NCBI GenBank assembly: GCA_002344975.1
Contig: DDUV01000102.1
Span: 1-64,000, forward strand
From: Saprospiraceae bacterium UBA2329
GTDB taxonomy: Bacteria > Bacteroidota > Bacteroidia > Chitinophagales > Saprospiraceae
Direction of reading: 5' to 3'
DNA: 64,000 nucleotides
The notes under the pieces are model-generated. The model did not search any database. It was not told the origin of the DNA and saw only the letters and a program-made list of their open reading frames with translations. This document shows positions 45,701 through 53,784 of this stretch, one piece after another (the first letter of the stretch is position 1; each line of letters opens with the position of its first letter). The position numbers were made by a program, and so were the translations under genes.

Positions 45701-47606
45701 CGATCCCAATTTTCCCGGCAACCTCAAAAATACAGACAATTCGCCGCTACGAAGCTATCGGGTTTTTCCGGATATGCGCATCATCAACGGCACTGCATTT
45801 CCCTCGATCTTAACATCTCTGCGAGACTCTGTCGAGTTGTGCCTTGTTTTATCGGTGCCGCCGACAGAGCCTTTCCACTTATACCTGAAGACCTTTGACG
45901 TGGATGACCCCAGCGCGAACAACAAGCCTGTGGACCCCAACGACAAGACAAAAAATCCGGGCATATACGATGCAACGGCCAATACCGGAACCTACGTTTA
46001 CGGCCCTCCACTCACTTACGACAAAGACAACGACAATAGGGGAATCATCTTTCAGGCGCCTGCAGCACCTTGTCCTTTTGGGTTATTGGAAGGTGATACC
46101 AACTTCGACGGCATGGTGAGCCTGAGTTTTCAACCCGGTGATACGCTCAAGACGCTGTGGTTTAAAACCTCGCTGCATCCGGGCGACAATTACCGGGTAG
46201 CTGCCGTTTTCGACTCGCTCATGTTGCCGCGTCTGCAAAACGAAGATGCAAAACATGGCATACATATCCACGATAAATACGCAGGCAGGGTTGTATTGGA
46301 TGCCAATATGGTATCGCCTGTGCTGACGGTATGGCGCCTGTTCAATTTGGAAGTGGCTTCCATGGCCAACCTGACAGGGAACAACAACAAAGTAAAAACA
46401 TTCATTTACGACTTCGACGGAGGCAATAATCTCGCCTCGCGCACAACGAGACTGTATGTTAATTTGGCCATTCCAATGGATACGTTTAACACAACGGCTA
46501 ATCCGCTCACGCCCATACTGCAATACTCTAATCTCAGAGACTTGGAGCAACATTTTCCCAATGTGATGGATAACCCTCCATCCGCAGATTTGAACAGTTC
46601 GCCTCCTGCCAATGGCCGATTCGAGAACGGATTTTTCACACTTGGGATGAACGGTACGCTGGAAGGCAAGATCAGAAACAATGGAGACACTTTTTTGAAT
46701 GTCAATGCACCACAATCTGGCGCTGCCTCATTGCCGGGTTTAAAAATGGACCTGATACTCATTCCAGTACCGGGAGACACTATAAAAGGATTGGTGCAGG
46801 AAATACAAAAGAGTGCAAATGGAACATTCACTTTTACGGTTGTCCTGCTCAACAGAACCTTACAGGGAGTTACTAACTCTGCCGTTTTCATCGTATCTGA
46901 CGGACTGCCGATGAATATTGCTGCCATCAACACAACAAACAATACCATTACTACCAATAACCTGAGCCTGACAGCCATGCTCAGAGACGACGACCGAGTT
47001 GCAAGCAACCAAATTTTGCCGTATAATCTGGCGCAAGACGCGGCTGGTTTCATTGTTGAGCTTGATAAGTTTAAAGACGCATATCTGCAAACAAGTGTAA
47101 TTCAGCCATCTGGGACAATTAAATTCTTTCCAACAATTTATGAATCAAATTATCAACTAAAAATATACAACGAAATGCCTTCAAGGTGGGTTGAGATAGG
47201 TATGAATAACCCTGGGGTACCTAACGCGGTTGGTGTGTGGTATGGTAGCATTTGTTTTGGCTGGCAATCCGGTAAATGGAATAGGGATGCAGATCCTAAT
47301 TCAGAAACAAATGGTTCGGTAAATCTGGGTGCAACCTTTTCAAGTACTAACAATAACTCTATGAGTGCAGGGGGGAACGTTTCCGTAATACCTTTTGAGA
47401 CATTTTATGACCTTCAACAGAACTTAAATAGTTCAAGTTTGAAAGCCTCTGCAAGTTTTATCCACGAAATTGGACATCAGTTTGGGCTGGCACATATTAT
47501 CGAACAACGACTAATGCATGAAGATCTGACGTTCAATAATAATAGTGGTTTTGTTCCGCAACACATCAATATTATCAGGTGCAGAAGAAACTCGCCAGGT
47601 AATTAA
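42744..47606 (+). CDS. giant secreted multi-domain protein with C-terminal metzincin-type protease
   Basis: 1620 residues from a TTG start; nine C in the upstream tract would instead give an ATG start 52 nt earlier. A signal peptide (LSAVLLLLACCLPRTAHAQ) follows a basic KKRR. The N-terminal ~200 residues resemble a concanavalin/DUF1349-type sandwich, then come a Calx-beta-like domain (~225-325), several Ig/SprB-type modules (~425-800, with YVWSNGASG and GxYTVTVTD) and a long beta-rich middle (~810-1440). The last ~170 residues hold H1574-E-I-G-H1578-Q-F-G-L-A-H1584, the metzincin zinc motif, followed by a LM that suits the Met-turn. There is no T9SS sorting domain. From about 47,050 on the DNA becomes AT-rich, unlike the GC-rich N-terminal part. 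Protease assignment is good; the rest is descriptive. Confidence 0.75.
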   Translation: MTVKKRRPSPGIPKWLPMLSAVLLLLACCLPRTAHAQGACGEWAQTAIGAPLSSSAQFDACAPGTITITSAGAGSSSADKQYMVQRELCGNGEIVVKIESISNGRAGLEIRADNAPGAVKAGLKTPLSSTLTRYLRNAPGTAQSASSINAIGHRWLRLVRNGSNIQLFWSPNGTNWTSAALYTNMALPACARIGIYVESNNASVATGVFSNLSVSEVNPPATTFSFAAGSLSADAGEEVQVCVNIANPCACAPASVQVALQGNAAPHLSGFSTQTLQFQSGDMQKCFSLSTAAAPGDGSYTLILQNPTGGNDAAIGAQSALAVAVTGEPATPTDCPWAGPDREMCRGDTITIGCIPPDSLNGLCFYWWPQENMEQPSSAQTRVWPDEDTQYVVYVTDDQGHLHGIDTVNITVLQPGALRISPNPSYLCNGAPDTLRTSGSFATYLWSSGQTSADIVVSTPGTYRVTATSAEGCEVVDSVVVQAFDFQAQLTPQNPVFCQDSIKFTATSNAHTMGWYVEGELMTYSNEFVMHWIAPVEAVFYGPGGCREVRHIEFSRAIEDVVVFPAQPVICFDDTLTLTAAPGFATYRWYDDEGGYLLSNTPSVQVTQPMIHYIEVTDANGCVFGKEVEINYAPAIESEIAVDFTSICFQEPGFVPPPGVSRPKSTQQQCAALAALDAGEGFVTYVWSNGASGRNIQVDEPGEYAVTITDASGCTFSPRPVIVAPCTDPPFAFTPGTAPVISCTTPAKLSPGAGFAHYSWSDGSTLDTLTTTLPGLYTVTVTDFNGCQAVQKYQLDIADANATVDLELFKPAALAGNTTTLVADEDAVGGMTFVNADNDDKDKIFDIDDKDVTNGDDDLMRLRLKLDPAGMTTRTVTLRALSGGNTVKIWRSNTKKAGEYILGTPVELTQPDGSFFVLDLWVEGVKAHTRQRETILVLECAGPQASLCLQSDSVSLTIVGLKELAWKGRNNGFDGGANQSNTLDTADPNFPGNLKNTDNSPLRSYRVFPDMRIINGTAFPSILTSLRDSVELCLVLSVPPTEPFHLYLKTFDVDDPSANNKPVDPNDKTKNPGIYDATANTGTYVYGPPLTYDKDNDNRGIIFQAPAAPCPFGLLEGDTNFDGMVSLSFQPGDTLKTLWFKTSLHPGDNYRVAAVFDSLMLPRLQNEDAKHGIHIHDKYAGRVVLDANMVSPVLTVWRLFNLEVASMANLTGNNNKVKTFIYDFDGGNNLASRTTRLYVNLAIPMDTFNTTANPLTPILQYSNLRDLEQHFPNVMDNPPSADLNSSPPANGRFENGFFTLGMNGTLEGKIRNNGDTFLNVNAPQSGAASLPGLKMDLILIPVPGDTIKGLVQEIQKSANGTFTFTVVLLNRTLQGVTNSAVFIVSDGLPMNIAAINTTNNTITTNNLSLTAMLRDDDRVASNQILPYNLAQDAAGFIVELDKFKDAYLQTSVIQPSGTIKFFPTIYESNYQLKIYNEMPSRWVEIGMNNPGVPNAVGVWYGSICFGWQSGKWNRDADPNSETNGSVNLGATFSSTNNNSMSAGGNVSVIPFETFYDLQQNLNSSSLKASASFIHEIGHQFGLAHIIEQRLMHEDLTFNNNSGFVPQHINIIRCRRNSPGN

Positions 47607-47634
47607 TATTATTTAAAACATAAATTTGCAAGTA

Positions 47635-48519
47635 ATGAAAAACAAGTTCAAATTGTTCGTGCTAATGCTCTGTTTGTCTCCGATAGTGAGTGATTGCCAA
47701 GATTTGCCCAGTATTCAATTTTTCCCTTTCAAAGACACGATATTTCCATTGGACGCAATGTTTGCCAATTTAATCTGGGGTAATTCACTAAAGAAAAAAA
47801 TGAGAATTAATAAACCTGATTGGAATAGCACAGTTCAGGTTAGGAGAATTGCGCCTGATACAACAACTTGGCTGAATAGAGACCCCCTCTCAGAAGTGAG
47901 CGGTTTTGGCATATCAGACGAAGATGGTACCATAGAGATTGATTTGGGGTATGAGACAAAAAGATACTTTATGATAAAGCCCGCCTTTCCTACAATAATG
48001 GGAATGTTACCAGATGAGTTTTTGAGCATTAATAATAGAATTTTACTAAGTTTTAAACCCGGAGTATATGTGTGTAGGCATATTTATCACCCTCTATCAA
48101 GGTTGTCAAAAGATATTGTCACCGAATTCACCTTTACCGTATTAGATTCCCCTCCTGCCGACGAAGCTGCCCTTTACGACTTCCTCATCAAAAATGATTT
48201 GGCCAATTATATCCATCATCACCGGTATGCGCCGGAAAATATTCCTTTGTTCGAGGAGGCATTACTTTTAGCGCCGGAGACTTCCAGTCTGAAACCCTTT
48301 ATTCATCAGGCAGTTGCCGACCTATTGACGCGCCAACTTTACAATGCGCCCAAGCCTTACAGCGACGAAGAACTGGCAGTCTTGTACGAACGCATCGTAT
48401 ATCACATGAGAAAAGTAGTAGAATCGAAACATCCTTATCTGCTGCAAAATCTGTCCACTGATTTATCTAACTACCAATTTGAACTACAGGCCGTGAAGGC
48501 GCGATTACGGCGCAAATAA
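47635..48519 (+). CDS. exported protein of unknown function paired with the metzincin gene
   Basis: A 294-residue protein, 28 nt downstream of the metzincin gene. A signal peptide (KLFVLMLCLSPIVSDCQ) is clear from the ATG chosen; Cys-Gln at its end could also be a weak lipobox. The N-terminal ~165 residues look like a beta-sandwich; the C-terminal ~130 are helical (SDEELAVLYERIVYHMRKVV). The 5' half is strongly AT-rich (about 27-40% GC in lines counted by eye), and the 3' part from about 48,140 has higher GC. A TAAATTTG box (47621-47628) ends 6 nt before the ATG. The position suggests a partner, inhibitor or immunity-like role for the protease; no family is recognised. Confidence 0.6.
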   Translation: MKNKFKLFVLMLCLSPIVSDCQDLPSIQFFPFKDTIFPLDAMFANLIWGNSLKKKMRINKPDWNSTVQVRRIAPDTTTWLNRDPLSEVSGFGISDEDGTIEIDLGYETKRYFMIKPAFPTIMGMLPDEFLSINNRILLSFKPGVYVCRHIYHPLSRLSKDIVTEFTFTVLDSPPADEAALYDFLIKNDLANYIHHHRYAPENIPLFEEALLLAPETSSLKPFIHQAVADLLTRQLYNAPKPYSDEELAVLYERIVYHMRKVVESKHPYLLQNLSTDLSNYQFELQAVKARLRRK

Positions 48520-48588
48520 CCACCTCATTTCATCATCCGTCCAAGTTCAGAAAGAACACAAGCGGCATTCACCCACAACTCCGGCATT

Positions 48589-51500
48589 ATGTACACTTTC
48601 AACAAGACATACTCCATCCGGCGCCTGTTCATGGCACTGGTATTCTGTGCAGCGGCAGTTCAGGCTGTGGCTCAAATCCGTATAGATTCGGTGCAGTGCG
48701 CCTGCGCCTCCGGCGGCACGGGCAGCATCACGGTCATTGCCGAGGGCAGTGCCGGCCCTTTCACGTTTTTGTGGTCGGGGCCTGGCGGCTACGTCTCTAC
48801 CGAGCAAAACCCCGCCGATCTGCCTGCGCCGGGGCAATACTCCGTCGCCGTCACCAATGCGTACGGCTGCGCGGTCACGCTGGAGGCGGTGGTGCCGGAG
48901 TGCGACGCCGTACCCGAACCCATGATAGAAACCGGGGCGGCCTGCACCGGCGCAGCCAATGGCAGCGTGAGCATCAGTATGCCGGGGGGGAATGCGGGAT
49001 ATGCGTTTGCGTGGGCGGGGGGCGAAACCGCAAGCAACCTCAGCGGACTGTCTGCCGGCAGCCTCAGCGTCACCATCACCAATGCAGCCGGCTGCACACG
49101 CGAAGAGGAAATTACCATTCCCGAAGAAAACTCCCTGATGCTGACCGCTGAGGTATTCGGAGAATGTTTTCAACAATCGCAAGGCGGTGTTGACCTTTCC
49201 GTCAGCGGAGGGCAGGCGCCTTATGCTTTTCAGTGGAACAACGGATGGCCGCTGGAAGACCTCGGCCCGGTCAATGCCGGAGTGTATAAAGTGACCGTCA
49301 CCGACGCAACGGGCTGCACCGCGCTGGCGAGTTTTACCGTAGCCCAGCATACCCCGCCCGATATTTCGGGGCAGGTGCAGTTGTCGTCCTGTGCCAACAA
49401 TGCCGACGGAAGCATACAAATCAACATCGCCAACGGCACAGCGCCTTTTGAATACGAATGGAACAACGGCGCGGTCTCCGAAGACCTCTCCAATCTGACG
49501 GGCGGCATTTACATCCTCACCGTCACCGACGACAACGGCTGCTTCGATCAGGCCGGGTTCAATACCATGCCCATGACCCCGCAGGACGCATTGCCCTACC
49601 TGCGCCGCCTGCGCATCACCGCCATACATACCACTACGGCAGAGGAAACGCTCATTTATGATGCCGAATGGGTGGAAGCCGCCGGCGATTGCCTCTTCTT
49701 CTTGCCCAATGAGACGGATATGCCCCAGACGGTGTTTGCCCAAATCAAAAACGGGCAGCGCAGCCTGCGCTTCGACGCGGAGTTCAGCGAACCGATGATG
49801 CCGGCGCCTTCTATGTTCTCAATGAATGTTTTAAATTTAACAGGCTTGCCTGCGGGCGGCAATGCCTGGGTGTTTACTTTAACCACCAACCAAGCGGCAA
49901 GTATAGTACAAAATGGCCGCATAGCAGAAACATTTGTGTTTTCGGGCATGGACCTGCGCGGCAATGCCCTGTTTGATTTGCGCACGGCGAGCAACCAGAT
50001 GAGCGACTGTGCTGCGCTGCCCCGTTTCATGCCCGACTGTGTATGGTCTCCGGCCGTCTCAGGCAACAACGAAGACAATGTGCATACGCTGATAAGGGAT
50101 TGTATGGCGCTGAGCCTGAGTGTGAATCACAACAACAACTCGGCCTCCGCAACGGCTCTGGGCGGTCTGGCCCCCATTTCATGGCAATGGGAAGGCCCCG
50201 ATGGTTTCACCTCTACAGCTTCTCAAATTTCAGGCGTGCCGCCCGGACGTTACTGCCTGACAGCCAAAGACGCGAATGGTTGTACAACGGAGGAGTGTAT
50301 TGATTTTTGTAAGTCTTTAGAAGAACTCGTATCCGACCTGCTCAGCATCACGCCGCCATGTCCGGGGCAGTCTGACGGCATGCTGTGCCTGAATACGAAC
50401 GGGGATTTTGCCCTTCAGGTTTCCTGGCCCGACGGCTCCGACGAGTTGTGCATGACGGGCATCGCCGCCGGCCAAAGCTATTGTTTTGAGGTGACGGAAC
50501 TGCGCTGCATGCAAACCGTAGAACACTGCACCGACCCGGTGATGCCTGTTTCGGCGCTCAGTCTGGCGCTTTCATCTTCGCAGCCGGCCTGTCCCGGTCA
50601 AATGAACGGCGCCCTCACAGTGACGGCCGAAGGCGGACGTGCGCCTTATGTTTTTAGCTGGGCATCGGGGCAAAGCGGCAGTATGGCTGCCGGATTGGCG
50701 GCGGGCATCTGCCATGCAGTGACCGTGACCGACGCCTGCGGTCAGACATTCCATACCTGCTTCAATGTGCCGGAAGCGCCGCCCCTGAACATCAACGACA
50801 TTGTTGTGAACAATGCCTGCGGCACTACGCCCACAGGTTCCATCCGCCTGCAACTGAGCGGACTTGGGCCTATGACGATTGTTTGGAAAAACAAAAAAGG
50901 CGACGTCATCGGCAGCAACCAGCCCTTCATCAACCAACTCTTGCCGGGGCCTTATAGCGTAAATGTGACGGACGCCTGCGGTCAGGCGGTAACGATGTTT
51001 ATGGATGTAGGCAATACCAATACAGATGCGCAAATTACCCTGGGCGACCTGGTGACTACCCCTGCCTGTGCAGGAATGGGCGGCGCAGTGGACATCAGCG
51101 TGCAAAGCCCGCCGGCATTTCCGCCCTCGTTTTTGTGGAGCAACGGGGCCACTACCGAGGATATATTCAATGTAGCGCCCGGCTCGTATTCCGTTACGGT
51201 GACAAATGCCTTCGGCTGCCGGGTGGTGCAGTTTGCGGAGGTGGAGAATGTGGAAGTTTTGGTTGAACCAGTTATAACGCCTGCTACCTGCCAAAGAGCC
51301 AATGGTTCCATCTTTTTGAATGTGCAAGGCGGTCAAGAGCCTTATTCTTTTTTGTGGAGCAACGGAGTTGTGACTCCTATGGCAGGCGATCTAGCCTCTG
51401 GAAGTTATTTTGTAACAATTACGGAAAATGGTGGCTGTGCTACAACTATAGCTGTTCAACTACCTCAAAACCCGTCAGCGCAATTGATCAACAGTTTTGT

Positions 51501-53784
51501 TGTACAAAATAGTTGCGGCGGCCCCACCGGCAGTATTGGGGTATCAACGGTTGCCGATATGGAACCAGTTACCATTTTGTGGGACAATGGTACTGTAGGG
51601 CCTTTTATTTCAGGTCTTGTACCCGGCGAGTATTGTCTGATCGCAATGTCGGCATTAGGTTGTATAGAAACAGCCTGCTTCGTGGTAGAACAAATATCAA
51701 ATGACCTGTCTATTATAATAGAAGAGGTGCGAGGAGGATACCCCGACTACATTGAAGGCACGGGGTTTATTGACATCTCTGTGGAGGGCGGCACGGCTCC
51801 CTACACATTCTCATGGAGTACGGGTTTTACAGGAGAAGACTTATATCAAATTTTTCCTGGTGTTTACACAGTAACCGTTACTTCTGCCAATGGATGTAGT
51901 ACCTCCATTGCCATTGATGTTCCTGAATGTAGCAGTACAACACTTACACTAAGCTGTTTTCCATACAATGTAACTCCCATTGGCCTACAGGGAGGGTCTA
52001 TAAGAGTGAATGTGATGGGAGGAACCGGACCATATAGTTATGAGTGGTCTGGACCAAATGGGCCGATTCCAACGTCTCATTACATTTTAGACCAAATTAC
52101 TGTTCCGGGAAACTACTGCTTAGTTGTTAGAGATCAATGTGGCCAATTGGGGCAAATTTGCCGGACGATGATTCGAGAAGACAGATGCTCGCAACATGTA
52201 GAAATGTTTTTGGATAACTTTGGATGTGAAGAAGAAGATGTCTCTTTGGTTTTTTTTCGTCGTTTTAGCGCTGATCGAGTATTTATTGAATGGGGCAACA
52301 ACCAAACCAGTTTGATTCAACTGAACAATAATGGGAACATCAGCAATATCATATACGGAACAGATAGAATGACAATTGATCCTCCTGGTGATCTTTCTGC
52401 TATTGTTACAGACGAAAAAGGGTGCAAAAACACAGTATCATATTTTGCAGGGGGCGCTGAAAATACTTTTCTAAGATTGGAAGCTTATGAAATTGATGAC
52501 CATTTGGCAGATTTTGGATTCACTTACGAAAACTTTGTCAACGCCATTTCTCCTCCCATTCCTGAAATAAATCCCGTGCCTATTTCCGGTTTTGATGTAT
52601 GCGGATATTGTACCAGGAGTTTTAATGGGAGTATTTCCTTTATCGGTGCAGGCGAATGTAATTTTGCTGAATTTGCGTTCAGTTCCAACCCGGAAGGGGT
52701 TAATCCCTTTGCTGAAAATATTTGCCAAAGAGGAGGGCGCATTAATTGCTTTGCCCCTTCTGATGCAGATCGTTTTTCCTGGCGGGTACCGCCTAATTTT
52801 GAGGGTATATATGTTAATATGGAACCAAATTTAGGTCCTGTATTTGACTGTGGCTGTCTCTTTCCAGTGAGCATTATGGATGACATACCTCCATTCATGT
52901 ATCAAAATGTATTCGGATTCCACGGAGAACTCTGGCTGTATGCCAGGATATGTGGATCGGAATACGGGGAAATTTCAGGCACGCCTATTATTCCAAGCGG
53001 AGGCATTACAATAGGCGGTCAGCAGTACAATTGCCCCTCTTCGACTAATTGTGATATTTGCCGGGCTATCGAAATACCTAATCAAAGGTGCTTCTTCAAT
53101 GTGGAATGTGTTATCTTTGAACGCGACGAAGATGGAAACATCATAGAGACGCATACGACTATTGAACATGAGGCAGTGCCAGGCAATATCAAGTTTGTAA
53201 AAAGAAAAGTTTGTTACAGAGGTGAGTTACCTTCAGAATCTCAAGGTGGTTGTGATTGTGCTATTTATCAAGTCTGCGATATGCCTTGTAATCCCTGGAG
53301 CCGGCCTGTAAGGGTGCATACCCTTTTGAATATTGATTGTGAAGACGAAGTTTTTATTCCCCAATTGAACTTGAACTTAGAAAATATAGACTTTTGGGGT
53401 GAACCGTGTATGGACGTAACACCGGGTATCGCATCTGAAGAAGAACTGGAGTTCAGGCAGCCGGAAAATCAAGTCCATAGGACGCCTCATGTCAGCATTT
53501 TGACAGACACCTCCGAAGGAACTTTCGTTACTGCCTACCCAAATCCTTTCGATAGAAAACTCAATATTCAATTTTCTACGACCACACATTCTTCATGGCA
53601 AGTTCGACTTTCCCAGCTAAGTGGACAATTGATACTGGAAAAGGAGCTGAGACCTGATGCCGGGGAATTTATTTATGAATTAGAGATTGGTCATATCATT
53701 TTGCCCGGAGTATATTTGTTGTCCATTACCGACAATCATGGAAGGCGTTTCATGCAAAAAGTGGTAAAAGCAGCAGGGCAATGA
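48589..53784 (+). CDS. SprB-repeat surface protein with T9SS type A tail
   Basis: 1731 residues. Signal peptide (LVFCAAAVQAVAQ), then many SprB-like modules of ~70-90 residues (to ~1210), each with a WxNG or WSGP core and a GxYxVTVT-x-A-x-GC end. Residues ~1210-1640 are non-repetitive and Cys-rich. A type A T9SS sorting domain closes the protein (~1646-1731, AYPNPFDRKLN). SprB repeats occur in gliding adhesins, so a cell-surface adhesion role is likely. DNA composition changes within the gene near 51,250 from GC-rich to AT-rich, so the C-terminal half may have a different origin. Its stop overlaps the next ATG by 4 nt. Confidence 0.82.
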   Translation: MYTFNKTYSIRRLFMALVFCAAAVQAVAQIRIDSVQCACASGGTGSITVIAEGSAGPFTFLWSGPGGYVSTEQNPADLPAPGQYSVAVTNAYGCAVTLEAVVPECDAVPEPMIETGAACTGAANGSVSISMPGGNAGYAFAWAGGETASNLSGLSAGSLSVTITNAAGCTREEEITIPEENSLMLTAEVFGECFQQSQGGVDLSVSGGQAPYAFQWNNGWPLEDLGPVNAGVYKVTVTDATGCTALASFTVAQHTPPDISGQVQLSSCANNADGSIQINIANGTAPFEYEWNNGAVSEDLSNLTGGIYILTVTDDNGCFDQAGFNTMPMTPQDALPYLRRLRITAIHTTTAEETLIYDAEWVEAAGDCLFFLPNETDMPQTVFAQIKNGQRSLRFDAEFSEPMMPAPSMFSMNVLNLTGLPAGGNAWVFTLTTNQAASIVQNGRIAETFVFSGMDLRGNALFDLRTASNQMSDCAALPRFMPDCVWSPAVSGNNEDNVHTLIRDCMALSLSVNHNNNSASATALGGLAPISWQWEGPDGFTSTASQISGVPPGRYCLTAKDANGCTTEECIDFCKSLEELVSDLLSITPPCPGQSDGMLCLNTNGDFALQVSWPDGSDELCMTGIAAGQSYCFEVTELRCMQTVEHCTDPVMPVSALSLALSSSQPACPGQMNGALTVTAEGGRAPYVFSWASGQSGSMAAGLAAGICHAVTVTDACGQTFHTCFNVPEAPPLNINDIVVNNACGTTPTGSIRLQLSGLGPMTIVWKNKKGDVIGSNQPFINQLLPGPYSVNVTDACGQAVTMFMDVGNTNTDAQITLGDLVTTPACAGMGGAVDISVQSPPAFPPSFLWSNGATTEDIFNVAPGSYSVTVTNAFGCRVVQFAEVENVEVLVEPVITPATCQRANGSIFLNVQGGQEPYSFLWSNGVVTPMAGDLASGSYFVTITENGGCATTIAVQLPQNPSAQLINSFVVQNSCGGPTGSIGVSTVADMEPVTILWDNGTVGPFISGLVPGEYCLIAMSALGCIETACFVVEQISNDLSIIIEEVRGGYPDYIEGTGFIDISVEGGTAPYTFSWSTGFTGEDLYQIFPGVYTVTVTSANGCSTSIAIDVPECSSTTLTLSCFPYNVTPIGLQGGSIRVNVMGGTGPYSYEWSGPNGPIPTSHYILDQITVPGNYCLVVRDQCGQLGQICRTMIREDRCSQHVEMFLDNFGCEEEDVSLVFFRRFSADRVFIEWGNNQTSLIQLNNNGNISNIIYGTDRMTIDPPGDLSAIVTDEKGCKNTVSYFAGGAENTFLRLEAYEIDDHLADFGFTYENFVNAISPPIPEINPVPISGFDVCGYCTRSFNGSISFIGAGECNFAEFAFSSNPEGVNPFAENICQRGGRINCFAPSDADRFSWRVPPNFEGIYVNMEPNLGPVFDCGCLFPVSIMDDIPPFMYQNVFGFHGELWLYARICGSEYGEISGTPIIPSGGITIGGQQYNCPSSTNCDICRAIEIPNQRCFFNVECVIFERDEDGNIIETHTTIEHEAVPGNIKFVKRKVCYRGELPSESQGGCDCAIYQVCDMPCNPWSRPVRVHTLLNIDCEDEVFIPQLNLNLENIDFWGEPCMDVTPGIASEEELEFRQPENQVHRTPHVSILTDTSEGTFVTAYPNPFDRKLNIQFSTTTHSSWQVRLSQLSGQLILEKELRPDAGEFIYELEIGHIILPGVYLLSITDNHGRRFMQKVVKAAGQ

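Noticed and set aside
48547..49743. 398-codon minus-strand frame over the SprB-repeat gene start
   Set aside because: Antisense shadow in GC-rich repeat modules, with no domain of its own.
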